A program made the translations under genes and the position numbers. A model generated the notes under the pieces. The model saw only the letters and a program-made list of their open reading frames with translations, did not search any database and was not told the DNA's origin. From contig JASLDB010000175.1 of the NCBI GenBank assembly GCA_030151665.1, positions 1 through 17,876 of the forward strand: DNA of 17,876 nt. The letters are read 5' to 3'. This DNA is from Neisseriaceae bacterium. Its GTDB lineage: Bacteria; Pseudomonadota; Gammaproteobacteria; Burkholderiales; Neisseriaceae. Positions 7,012 to 14,328 of the stretch are shown here, piece after piece. The number at the start of each line of letters is the position of its first letter. Positions within the stretch are counted from its first letter, which is position 1.

Positions 7012-7033
7012 CCAAGTTATAACTTGGATAATA
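7006..7033. promoter_or_regulatory. operator copy 1 (perfect 28-bp palindrome)
   Basis: TATTATCCAAGTTA (7006-7019) is followed immediately by its exact reverse complement (7020-7033), a perfect 28-bp inverted repeat with no spacer. It sits between the divergent regulator and MFS genes, 17 bp before the MFS start codon, and lacks the T-run of a terminator. A dimeric winged-helix repressor is the obvious ligand, and the adjacent regulator the obvious candidate. Confidence 0.88.
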
Positions 7034-7049
7034 AGTAGGAATGACAAAA

Positions 7050-8489
7050 ATGTCTAGTCAATCAAACGCATCAGCACAATCAAATGACATAACAGCCACA
7101 TGGGGGGATTTGTTTCGAGGCAAAAATGCTTTGCGCTCTTTGACCTTGGTTGGTGGTGTGGCTTTGTATGCCATCAATATGTATATCGTAACCACGATTT
7201 TACCCAATATTGTGACCGATATTGGGGGCTTGGACTATTACTCATGGAACACCACCTTGTTTGTGGTGGCGTCGATTATGGGTTCTGCTTTAACCAGTAA
7301 AACCATGGTGAAACTGGGGCCCAAAGGGACATACATCATGGCATTGTTTGTTTTTGCTCTGGGCTCTGCTTGGTGCGCATCGGCTTTTGCCATGTGGTTT
7401 TTATTGGTGGGCCGTGCATTGCAAGGTTTGGGCGGTGGCATGTTGTTTGCGCTGGGTTATACCTTGATTCGCATCGTATTTGCTAAGCATTTGTGGACAA
7501 GGGCAACGGCTTTGGTATCTGGTATGTGGGGCGTTGCCACGTTATTGGGCCCAACTATAGGAGGCTTTTTTGCCCAAGGTGGTCACTGGCGCTGGGCTTT
7601 TTGGACATTATTGCCCATTGCTGGTGTGTTGGCATGGGTGGTTTGGCAGCAAATAGTTGGCAAAACCGCCAATAACAGCAACAACCCAACCCAACAATTG
7701 CCGTGGTTGAGTTTGTCTTTGTTGGTGGCATCAGTGGTGGCCATTTCGTTGGCCAGTTTGCGCAACGATTGGGTTTGGACGAGCATGACTTTGGGTGGTG
7801 GTTTGATGATGTTGCTATTGATGATGGTGATCGATAGCCAAGCCAAGCACAAATTATTGCCCACAGGTTCGTATCGTTTCTCGTCTGGTTTGTGCCAAGT
7901 GTATTTAATTATGGTGTTGTTAATCATGGGCATGACCACCGAAATTTTTGTGCCGTATTTTTTGCAATTGCTGCATGGTCTAAGCCCATTGGGAGCAGGG
8001 TACATGACGGCATTTATGTCGGCAGGTTGGACCTTATCCTCATTGGCCAGTGCCGCTAAAACAGGTAAGGCGGCACATCGCTTGATGCAAATTGGACCTA
8101 TCTTGGTAGCGGTATCGCTGGTGGTTTTGGCGCTGAGCATGCCACAAACACAAACCCCAGTTAACACAATGGTATTGATGATTATTGATGGCATTGCTTT
8201 GTCTGGTATAGGGTTTGGCATTGGTTTGATTTGGCCGCATTTATTGAATCGGGTATTGGTTGCGGCGCCATCGGGTGAAGAGGCATTGACCGCTTCGTCT
8301 ATTACCACGGTGCAGTTGTACGGTACTGCTTTGGCTGCGGCCTTGGCAGGAGTGGTGGCGAATCAAGCAGGTTTGGTGAGTGTGGGTGGGGTATTGGGTG
8401 CACAATCAGCAGCATGGTATCTTTTTGCTATTTTTGCTTTGGCACCCATGGTGGCAACGGTTTTGGTGTGGCGCTTATTAAGGCATTAA
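7050..8489 (+). CDS. MFS transporter, DHA2-like (about 14 helices)
   Basis: A 479-residue inner-membrane carrier of the major facilitator superfamily, with length and hydrophobic pattern suited to the 14-helix drug:H+ antiporter type. GRALQGLGGGM (121-131) is motif B, and GVATLLGPTIGGFF (161-174) with HWRWAFW is the antiporter motif C region. The motif A loop is degenerate (LGPKGTY, 89-95) and lacks the usual Asp and Arg. The ATG at 7050 is preferred to the one at 7041: AGGA at 7037-7040 abuts the first but lies nine bases before the second. It is divergent from the SufR-like regulator and preceded by its two operators, a common arrangement for regulated efflux pumps. Export of a toxic compound is likely; the substrate is unknown, and uptake cannot be excluded. 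Confidence 0.85.
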   Translation: MSSQSNASAQSNDITATWGDLFRGKNALRSLTLVGGVALYAINMYIVTTILPNIVTDIGGLDYYSWNTTLFVVASIMGSALTSKTMVKLGPKGTYIMALFVFALGSAWCASAFAMWFLLVGRALQGLGGGMLFALGYTLIRIVFAKHLWTRATALVSGMWGVATLLGPTIGGFFAQGGHWRWAFWTLLPIAGVLAWVVWQQIVGKTANNSNNPTQQLPWLSLSLLVASVVAISLASLRNDWVWTSMTLGGGLMMLLLMMVIDSQAKHKLLPTGSYRFSSGLCQVYLIMVLLIMGMTTEIFVPYFLQLLHGLSPLGAGYMTAFMSAGWTLSSLASAAKTGKAAHRLMQIGPILVAVSLVVLALSMPQTQTPVNTMVLMIIDGIALSGIGFGIGLIWPHLLNRVLVAAPSGEEALTASSITTVQLYGTALAAALAGVVANQAGLVSVGGVLGAQSAAWYLFAIFALAPMVATVLVWRLLRH

Positions 8490-8503
8490 ATCGTTAAGAT
8501 TCG

Positions 8504-8543
8504 TGGGATTGATTTTTAAAGTACCTAGAATAAATGAATCCCA
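8504..8543. repeat. inverted repeat upstream of frmA
   Basis: TGGGATTGATT (8504-8514) is matched by AATGAATCCCA (8533-8543) with one mismatch and an 18-base loop. There is no T-run, so it is a poor terminator; it could be a regulatory site for frmAB or the 3' end structure of the MFS transcript. It lies in the 122-bp gap 8490-8611, which must also hold the frmA promoter: TATAAA at 8558-8563 is a possible -10, but no good -35 is seen. Confidence 0.4.
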
Positions 8544-8611
8544 TGGGTCACAAATGGTATAAATACAGTTAATATAAGCCTTTTTGATGCACGCACAAAC
8601 AGGAGAGTTGG

Positions 8612-9736
8612 ATGTCAAATAACGTGATTACTTGCAAAGCAGCGGTGGCATTTGCCCCGAATGAGCCATTAAAAATCGTGGATGTGGATGTGGCACCACC
8701 GAAAGCGGGCGAAGTGCGTGTTCGCATTGTGGCAACAGGTGTTTGCCATACAGATGCTTATACTTTATCAGGTGCAGATTCTGAAGGTGTTTTCCCTTGT
8801 ATTTTGGGACACGAAGGCGGTGGCATTGTCGAGTCTGTGGGCGAGGGCGTGACATCATTGGCCGTTGGCGATCATGTGATTCCTTTGTACACCGCTGAAT
8901 GTGGTCAATGCAAATTCTGCACATCTGGCAAAACCAATTTGTGCTCTTCGGTTCGTGAAACGCAAGGCAAAGGCTTGATGCCAGACGGTACGACCCGATT
9001 TAGCCACAATGGTGAGCCGATTTACCATTACATGGGCTGCTCTACTTTTTCGGAATACACGGTTTTGCCTGAAGTGTCTTTGGCCAAAATTGACAAAGAA
9101 GCACCATTAGAGGAAGTGTGTTTATTGGGCTGTGGTGTCACCACTGGCATTGGTGCAGTTTTGAATACCGCCAAAGTGGAAAAAGGCGCTAGCGTGGCAA
9201 TTTTTGGTTTGGGCGGCATTGGCTTGGCAGCGATTATCGGTGCAAAAATGGCAGAAGCTGGTCGCATTATTGCAGTGGACATTAATCCTGATAAATTTGC
9301 CATGGCGCGTGAACTGGGTGCTACCGATTGTGTTAATCCAAAAGATTACGACAAATCGATTCAAGATGTGATTGTGGAAATGACCGATGGTGGTGTGGAT
9401 TATTCGTTTGAGTGCGTGGGCAATGTGCAGTTAATGCGTTCTGCCTTAGAGTGCTGCCACAAAGGTTGGGGCGAATCGACCATTATTGGCGTGGCGCCAG
9501 CAGGTCAGGAAATCAGCACCCGACCCTTCCAATTGGTAACAGGCCGTGTGTGGCGTGGTTCGGCTTTTGGTGGCGTAAAAGGTCGCAGCCAATTGCCAGA
9601 TTATGTTGCCAAAGCCCAAGCAGGTGCGATTCCATTGGATAAATTCATTACCCACACCATGCCTTTGGAAAAAATCAATGAAGCATTTGATTTGATGCAC
9701 GAAGGAAAATCCATTCGCACAGTGATTCATTACTAA
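8612..9736 (+). CDS. frmA: S-(hydroxymethyl)glutathione dehydrogenase (class III ADH)
   Basis: A 374-residue zinc-dependent alcohol dehydrogenase of class III (FrmA/AdhC). With NAD+ it oxidises S-hydroxymethylglutathione, the spontaneous adduct of formaldehyde and glutathione, to S-formylglutathione; it can also reduce S-nitrosoglutathione. Catalytic zinc ligands are C45 (GVCHTDAYTLSG), H67 (GHEGGG) and C174 (LLGCGVTTG). The structural zinc is held by C97, C100, C103 and C111. R115 is the class III anion-site residue for the glutathione carboxylate. The Rossmann motif is GLGGIG (199-204), with D223 for NAD. The length is standard and the start is set by AGGAG at 8601-8605. It is followed after 14 bp by frmB, as in E. 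coli and many proteobacteria. No frmR or MerR-type regulator is adjacent. Confidence 0.97.
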   Translation: MSNNVITCKAAVAFAPNEPLKIVDVDVAPPKAGEVRVRIVATGVCHTDAYTLSGADSEGVFPCILGHEGGGIVESVGEGVTSLAVGDHVIPLYTAECGQCKFCTSGKTNLCSSVRETQGKGLMPDGTTRFSHNGEPIYHYMGCSTFSEYTVLPEVSLAKIDKEAPLEEVCLLGCGVTTGIGAVLNTAKVEKGASVAIFGLGGIGLAAIIGAKMAEAGRIIAVDINPDKFAMARELGATDCVNPKDYDKSIQDVIVEMTDGGVDYSFECVGNVQLMRSALECCHKGWGESTIIGVAPAGQEISTRPFQLVTGRVWRGSAFGGVKGRSQLPDYVAKAQAGAIPLDKFITHTMPLEKINEAFDLMHEGKSIRTVIHY

Positions 9737-9750
9737 AAAAGGCATTGACC

Positions 9751-10599
9751 ATGAGCATTCAATTATTGGGTGAACAGCGTTGCTTTTCAGGGCGGCAATT
9801 GCGCTATGAGCATCAAGCCCAAACGGTTAATTGCACCATGCGATTTTCCGTTTTTTTGCCACCACAAGCGGCAAGTGGTGAAAAATTGCCTGTGGTGTAC
9901 TGGCTGTCAGGCTTAACATGTACCGATGAAAATTTTGTGCAAAAAGCAGGTGCACAACGCATGGCAGCAGAAAAAGGCTTGATTTTGGTGGCACCTGATA
10001 CCAGTCCCCGTGGCGAAGGTGTACCAGATGATGCCAATGGTGCTTGGGATTTTGGTTTGGGTGCGGGGTTTTATGTCAATGCCACTGAAGCGCCTTGGCA
10101 TACACATTATCAGATGTTTGATTATGTGACCCAAGAGTTGCCAGCACTTATCCAAGATAATTTTGCCACCAATGGTAAGCAAAGCATTATGGGGCATTCG
10201 ATGGGCGGTCATGGTGCTTTGGTTTGTGCGCTTCGTTTACCACACAACTATGCTTCGGTGTCTGCTTTTGCGCCGATTGTGAATTCAAGTGATGTGCCTT
10301 GGGGGCAAAAAGCCTTGGAGCTTTATTTGGGCAATGACAAGCAAACATGGCAAGACTATGATACTTGTGCCTTAATCGAAAAAGCCCAAGTGCATCTACC
10401 GATGTTAATTGACCAAGGCAGTGCAGATGGTTTTATGCCTGTGCAATTGCAGCCTGAAGTCTTGCAAATGGTAGCAAAAAAAGCACAATACCCTATAACC
10501 ATTCGCCAGCAAGACGGCTATGATCACAGTTATTTTTTTATCGCCAGTTTCATTGACGAGCATTTGGCATTTCATGCAAAGGCATTGGGCGTATTATAA
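9751..10599 (+). CDS. frmB: S-formylglutathione hydrolase (esterase D family)
   Basis: A 282-residue alpha/beta-hydrolase that splits S-formylglutathione to formate and glutathione, the second step of formaldehyde detoxification in the cytoplasm. The triad is visible: S150 in GHSMGGHG, D226 in DQGSADGF, and H259 in GYDHSYFF. The oxyanion-side motif LSGLTCTDENF (52-62) with its conserved cysteine is also present. The ATG at 9751 is chosen over a TTG six bases upstream because AAAAAGG at 9736-9742 is well spaced for it. It lies 14 bp after frmA and is followed by a hairpin terminator, so the two form a complete operon. It could equally be named fghA or estD. Confidence 0.96.
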   Translation: MSIQLLGEQRCFSGRQLRYEHQAQTVNCTMRFSVFLPPQAASGEKLPVVYWLSGLTCTDENFVQKAGAQRMAAEKGLILVAPDTSPRGEGVPDDANGAWDFGLGAGFYVNATEAPWHTHYQMFDYVTQELPALIQDNFATNGKQSIMGHSMGGHGALVCALRLPHNYASVSAFAPIVNSSDVPWGQKALELYLGNDKQTWQDYDTCALIEKAQVHLPMLIDQGSADGFMPVQLQPEVLQMVAKKAQYPITIRQQDGYDHSYFFIASFIDEHLAFHAKALGVL

Positions 10600-10621
10600 A
10601 AAATTGTGATTGTTTTAAAAT

Positions 10622-10649
10622 ACCGAAGCATTGTCTTCGGTGTTTTTTT
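10622..10649 (+). terminator. terminator after frmB, probably bidirectional
   Basis: ACCGAAG (10622-10628) pairs with CTTCGGT (10635-10641) over a 6-base loop; G and seven T follow. The T-run overlaps the stop codon of the convergent lipoprotein gene. In the other direction the stem is followed by ATTTT, so it may serve both operons. Confidence 0.85.
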
Positions 10650-10995
10650 ATTTGAGTGTAAAGAGGATGGTGGTGGTTACTTGGCTTTTGATGTTTTTTT
10701 TACCGCAGCTAGCGGGTTTGAATTTGGCATTTCGTGCAGCCTTTTCCGCGGCACGGTTTAGTGCACTGCTGCGATTTTTTTTCAGAAAAATCACTTCGCT
10801 GACTTTGCCTGTTTCATCAATCATTATGTTAATTTTAACCGGACCTTGATCATTTTGCTCCATTGCTGATTGGGGGTAAGTACCCTTGATGGGTTGCAGC
10901 AATTGCGCAGGAACAACAGTGCAAGGCTTGGGCTTTTTGCTGGTACAAGCACTTAACAAAAGGGCAATCAAGAGCAATGGCAGTGTTTTTTGCAT
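10648..10995 (-). CDS. small lipoprotein with TonB C-terminal-like domain
   Basis: A 115-residue protein. A lipoprotein signal (MQKTLPLLLIALLLSAC, lipobox LSAC, lipidated C17) leads after a short linker straight into one domain of about 75 residues that resembles the TonB C-terminal fold: YPQSAMEQNDQGPVKINIMIDETGKVSEV (40-68) and AARNAKFKP (87-95). It lacks the N-terminal membrane anchor and the proline-rich span that let TonB couple to ExbBD, so it is not a working TonB by itself. C25 and C97 could form a disulphide. It is the last gene of a minus-strand cluster behind the methyltransferase and acetyltransferase genes, with no obvious ribosome-binding site. The function is unknown; anchoring or binding in the periplasm is a guess. 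Confidence 0.78.
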   Translation of the reverse strand: MQKTLPLLLIALLLSACTSKKPKPCTVVPAQLLQPIKGTYPQSAMEQNDQGPVKINIMIDETGKVSEVIFLKKNRSSALNRAAEKAARNAKFKPASCGKKNIKSQVTTTILFTLK

Positions 10996-11052
10996 ATCGG
11001 GTTTGTTTTTTTGAATAGAAGTAAACGAGAGTGCAACATGGCTAAAAAGTTG

Positions 11053-11514
11053 CTATTTTGCGCTTAATGTTTGCGACAGGTGAATCAAATCTTGGCATTG
11101 AATACCATTTTCAAAAATGGGCTCAGCGTAGTGTTTGACAAAAAAATCGTGCTCAATGTGGCTTATGCGAAAACCTGCTTTTTGGTACAAGGCCAGTTGC
11201 GATAAGCTGCTGTTGCCCGTTGCCACATCCAATTGTGTATAAGCAGCCTGCATGGCAATTTCTTTGGCGTGCGCCAATAGTTTTTTGGCCAAGCCTTGCC
11301 CTTGATGGCTTTGGGCTACTGCCAAATTCATGATTTCTATGGTTTGTGGTCGTGTTGGCAAGATTACCATCACGGCAATGATGTGTTGATGTGCTTGCAA
11401 AGCCCAAACTTGTCCACGCGTGGCATATTGGCGCACCATGTTTTCGTTAGGGTCTGCCAAGAGCAATAAATCCCATGGCCAATCATGTTCAGATTTAAGG
11501 TTTATAAGCTTCAA
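11053..11514 (-). CDS. GNAT-family N-acetyltransferase
   Basis: A 153-residue single-domain acetyltransferase of the GNAT superfamily. Motif A, which binds the acetyl-CoA pyrophosphate, is AVAQSHQGQGLAKKLL (65-80), and YQKAGF (110-115) is motif B. The tail, HDFFVKHYAEPIFENGIQCQDLIHLSQ, resembles Bacillus YvbK-like proteins, whose physiological substrate is not settled. It appears to start at a TTG (11512-11514), 20 bp inside the end of the methyltransferase gene. The choice rests on a GAGGT eight bases upstream and on the absence of any ATG before residue 26, which would cut into the domain. The overlap implies co-transcription and translational coupling. The substrate is unknown. Confidence 0.85.
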   Translation of the reverse strand: MKLINLKSEHDWPWDLLLLADPNENMVRQYATRGQVWALQAHQHIIAVMVILPTRPQTIEIMNLAVAQSHQGQGLAKKLLAHAKEIAMQAAYTQLDVATGNSSLSQLALYQKAGFRISHIEHDFFVKHYAEPIFENGIQCQDLIHLSQTLSAK

Positions 11515-12250
11515 AAGTCATGACCTCAGTTTGGTTGTTGGGGGTGTGTAAGTATTGGTAATCGGCAGAAATGCTAATATCCACAAAGCCCATTTGTGCC
11601 AATAATCGGGTAAATTCTGCAACGCCAAACCATTTGAGGCGAAACACTTCCCATTCGCTGTTGATGAGTTTGCCATGGTGCCAATGCTCGTATTTGTGGT
11701 GGCTAGTGGTCACTTGTTCAATATAATCAATATCAGCATGGGTGGTGTGTAAGGTAATGAGATGCTCATCATCAGCATAAAATTCTCGGCTACTGCTTTG
11801 ACCAAGTACAAAATTATGTTGCAAACAGGTGTCGATTAGTAATTTACCTCCAGATTGCAATTGTTCAAAACAACATTGCAAGGCTCGGATGGCTTTTTGC
11901 TCATTATCCAATAGCAAAAATGTACCCGTTGGAATAATAATGGCAGCCATGTTTTGTGGACATTGAAAAGAGGTCATGTCATCTTGCCACACTGTATGGC
12001 TGTCAAAGCCAAACTGTTTAAGATTGTTTTGGCAATGTGTCAACATGGCTGTGGATAAGTCAAAGCCTTGTACAGCAAGACCTGCTTGCAATAGGGGAAT
12101 CAAAATTCGCCCAGTGCCAACGGCGGGTTCTAAAATTGGCCCTGTTATGCCTTGTAAACGAGATTGATAATACTCGACATCGCCAAAGCTTTTGCCAATG
12201 GGTTTGTCAATTTGGTAGACCCAAGCCGATAGTGATTGATAGCTTTGCAT
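11495..12250 (-). CDS. class I SAM-dependent methyltransferase
   Basis: A 251-residue cytoplasmic methyltransferase with a Rossmann-like core. ILEPAVGTGRILIPL (39-53) is the SAM-binding motif I, D64 in VQGFDLS is the acidic residue of motif II, and GGKLLIDTC further on corresponds to the motif III strand. The ATG has a well-placed CAGGA five bases upstream. It is the first gene of a minus-strand group, overlapping the acetyltransferase by 20 bp. The sequence does not reveal the substrate; close relatives are annotated only as small-molecule methyltransferases. No promoter could be fixed in the short upstream gap. Confidence 0.85.
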   Translation of the reverse strand: MQSYQSLSAWVYQIDKPIGKSFGDVEYYQSRLQGITGPILEPAVGTGRILIPLLQAGLAVQGFDLSTAMLTHCQNNLKQFGFDSHTVWQDDMTSFQCPQNMAAIIIPTGTFLLLDNEQKAIRALQCCFEQLQSGGKLLIDTCLQHNFVLGQSSSREFYADDEHLITLHTTHADIDYIEQVTTSHHKYEHWHHGKLINSEWEVFRLKWFGVAEFTRLLAQMGFVDISISADYQYLHTPNNQTEVMTFEAYKP

Positions 12251-12323
12251 GTTTTTCCTGTAATTTTTCTTAGGCTTAGATTATCGCTTGTTTGGCAAAA
12301 ATTGTGTAGTCGATATGCTAGCT

Positions 12324-12350
12324 AAAAAAATGCCCATGCAATGCATGGGC
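12324..12350 (-). terminator. terminator of the sulfate operon
   Basis: Read on the minus strand, GCCCATGC, a 3-base loop and GCATGGGC form a perfect 8-bp stem followed by ATTTTTTT. It lies 44 bp beyond the cysA stop codon, in the gap before the methyltransferase gene, and ends the sbp-cysT-cysW-cysA transcript. Confidence 0.88.
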
Positions 12351-12394
12351 CAAAAGAAGGAAATCAGAAAATGGGAATTGGTTAAATAAAATGG

Positions 12395-13480
12395 TTAAAT
12401 GGCATAATCCAATAAAGCATTGCTGCCAAAAACGTACAATTGCTTGGGGGTGAGTGGCAAGACATTGCCAGTGCTCAAATCCCATTGTGATGCTTCACTG
12501 GAGGCTAGGCTTAAGTGAATTTTTTGATTGGGGTTATCAATATCGCTTAACAAAACATGCACCAAGGCACCAGAAACATGGACATCGTGTATTTTGCCTT
12601 GAAGCATGGCAGTGTCTTGGTTTTGTACAGTGCCCACTTGCCATTCATGAGGGCGAATATAGGCAATGGCGTGTTGTTGTTGCCATTTTTTTGGTGCCAA
12701 TGACCATGCAAAATTACGATAATGCCATGTGTTGTTTTCAATAAACCCTTCAAAGCCATCGGTTTCACCCAAAAACTCGGTGACAAATGCGTTTTCAGGA
12801 TGTTGGTATAGGCTTTGGGCATTGCCAATTTGTTCGATTTTGCCGTGGTTCATGACCACGATTTCATCAGAAACCTCTAGGGCTTCTTCTTGGTCATGTG
12901 TGACCAAGATACTGGTGATGTTTAATTCGTGGTGAATATTGCGTAACCATGTGCGCAATTCCTTGCGAACTTTTGCATCCAAAGCGCCAAAAGGCTCATC
13001 CAATAACAGCAGTTTGGGTGATACCGCCAATGACCTTGCCAAGGCAATGCGTTGGCGTTGACCACCTGATAATTGATGTGGATAAGATTTTGCCAAATGG
13101 TCTAGTTGCACCAATTCCAATAATGATTTTACTTTGGCTTGAATCTGGGCTTTCGTCGGTCGCTCTTTTTTGGGCAATACTGTCAGGCCAAAGGCGACAT
13201 TGTCAAAAACATTCATGTGGCGAAAAAGAGCATAGTGTTGAAACATAAAGCCCACTTTTCGATCGCGAACATGGGTGTGGGTGACATCTTGTTCATCAAA
13301 TAAAATTTTACCATTGTCTGCATTGTCCAAGCCGGCAATGATGCGCAATAACGTGGTCTTGCCACAACCAGATGGACCCAATAGCGAGGTTAATTTACCT
13401 GTTGGTACTGTTAGGTTGATATTTTGCAAGGCATGGTAAGCACCAAAATGTTTATTGAGTTGTTGAATGTGGATACTCAT
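12395..13480 (-). CDS. cysA: sulfate/thiosulfate ABC importer ATPase (CysA)
   Basis: A 361-residue cytoplasmic ATPase that powers sulfate and thiosulfate uptake. It has Walker A GPSGCGKT (35-42), the Q-loop Q81, the signature LSGGQ (137-141), Walker B LLLLDEP (157-163) with catalytic E162, and the switch H195 in ILVTHDQEEA. After about residue 235 there is a C-terminal regulatory/TOBE-like domain, as usual for CysA and its relatives. The gene overlaps the end of cysW by 4 bp (ATGA) and has AAAGGG as ribosome-binding site. It is the last gene of the operon before the terminator. Specificity comes from the context of cysT, cysW and sbp. Confidence 0.95.
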   Translation of the reverse strand: MSIHIQQLNKHFGAYHALQNINLTVPTGKLTSLLGPSGCGKTTLLRIIAGLDNADNGKILFDEQDVTHTHVRDRKVGFMFQHYALFRHMNVFDNVAFGLTVLPKKERPTKAQIQAKVKSLLELVQLDHLAKSYPHQLSGGQRQRIALARSLAVSPKLLLLDEPFGALDAKVRKELRTWLRNIHHELNITSILVTHDQEEALEVSDEIVVMNHGKIEQIGNAQSLYQHPENAFVTEFLGETDGFEGFIENNTWHYRNFAWSLAPKKWQQQHAIAYIRPHEWQVGTVQNQDTAMLQGKIHDVHVSGALVHVLLSDIDNPNQKIHLSLASSEASQWDLSTGNVLPLTPKQLYVFGSNALLDYAI

Positions 13481-14328
13481 GATTCAGCCCTTTCCGACAT
13501 GGCCAATTTTTTATTTTGTAAGCGGGTAATAATGTCTTGAATGAACAAGGTAAATAAAGCCAAAATGGCCAAAACGCTAGATAGCGCAAATGCACCCACA
13601 AAATTGTATTCGTTATAAGAAATCTCAACCAATAAGGGAATGGTGTTGGTTTCACCACGGATATGGCCAGATACCACACTCACTGCACCAAATTCACCCA
13701 TGGCACGGGCATTGGTCAAAATAATGCCATAAATCAGTGCCCATTTGATATTGGGTAAGGTTACGCGCCAAAACATTTGCCAAGCATTGGCACCCAAAAT
13801 CAAGGCTGCTTGCTCTTCACTATCGCCTTGTGCTTGCATAAGTGGAATCAACTCGCGGGCAACAAAGGGGAAGGTCACAAACAAGGTTGCCAACACAATA
13901 CCGGGGATGGCAAAAATCACTTGAATACCATGTTCTTCTAAAAAGCCGCCCAAAAAGGTATTGGCACCAAACAGCAAGACAAACATCAAACCGGCTACCA
14001 CAGGGGATACCGAAAAGGGTAAGTCCAATAGTGTGGTGAGAAATTGTTTGCCCCGAAAATCAAAACGGGTCAGTAGCCAAGCCATGGCAATGCCCAATAT
14101 CGCGTTAACTGGCACGACAATAGCAGCCGTAATCAAAGTTAAGCGAATGGCGGACAATGCTTCGTCATTGGTAAGCGAATTAATATACAAATCCCAACCA
14201 TTGCGCAAGGATTCATAAAAAACGGCCACCAAAGGCACAATTAACATCAGCACCAAAAACAATAGAGCAATGCCGATTAATAGCCATTGGACAATGCGTG
14301 GTTCAGTAATATTGGGGTTGGTTTTCAT
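13477..14328 (-). CDS. cysW: sulfate ABC importer permease CysW
   Basis: A 283-residue inner-membrane permease, one of the two different subunits forming the sulfate channel. About six hydrophobic helices are visible. The cytoplasmic EAA loop that docks on CysA is EEQAALILGANAWQMFWRVTLPN (171-193), followed by the conserved NARAMGEFGAVSVVSG. It overlaps cysT by 4 bp at its start and cysA by 4 bp at its end, a tightly coupled arrangement. AGGAG is its ribosome-binding site. GEFGAV and the long first periplasmic loop fit CysW rather than CysT. Confidence 0.95.
   Translation of the reverse strand: MKTNPNITEPRIVQWLLIGIALLFLVLMLIVPLVAVFYESLRNGWDLYINSLTNDEALSAIRLTLITAAIVVPVNAILGIAMAWLLTRFDFRGKQFLTTLLDLPFSVSPVVAGLMFVLLFGANTFLGGFLEEHGIQVIFAIPGIVLATLFVTFPFVARELIPLMQAQGDSEEQAALILGANAWQMFWRVTLPNIKWALIYGIILTNARAMGEFGAVSVVSGHIRGETNTIPLLVEISYNEYNFVGAFALSSVLAILALFTLFIQDIITRLQNKKLAMSERAES

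Noticed and set aside
7006..7033. The perfect palindrome as a terminator
   Set aside because: There is no T-run on either side, and it lies between divergent genes, where an operator is expected.
7583..8308. Long minus-strand open frame (241 codons) opposite the MFS gene
   Set aside because: It is antisense to a clear membrane transporter, has no ribosome-binding site or recognisable domain, and its composition is what the complement of a hydrophobic coding sequence gives.
10449..10458. GCAGCCTGAA, resembling a Neisseriaceae DNA-uptake sequence dialect
   Set aside because: I noticed one copy, inside frmB, with imperfect flanks and none in intergenic terminator positions where such repeats usually lie. 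It is not enough for a taxonomic or functional claim.
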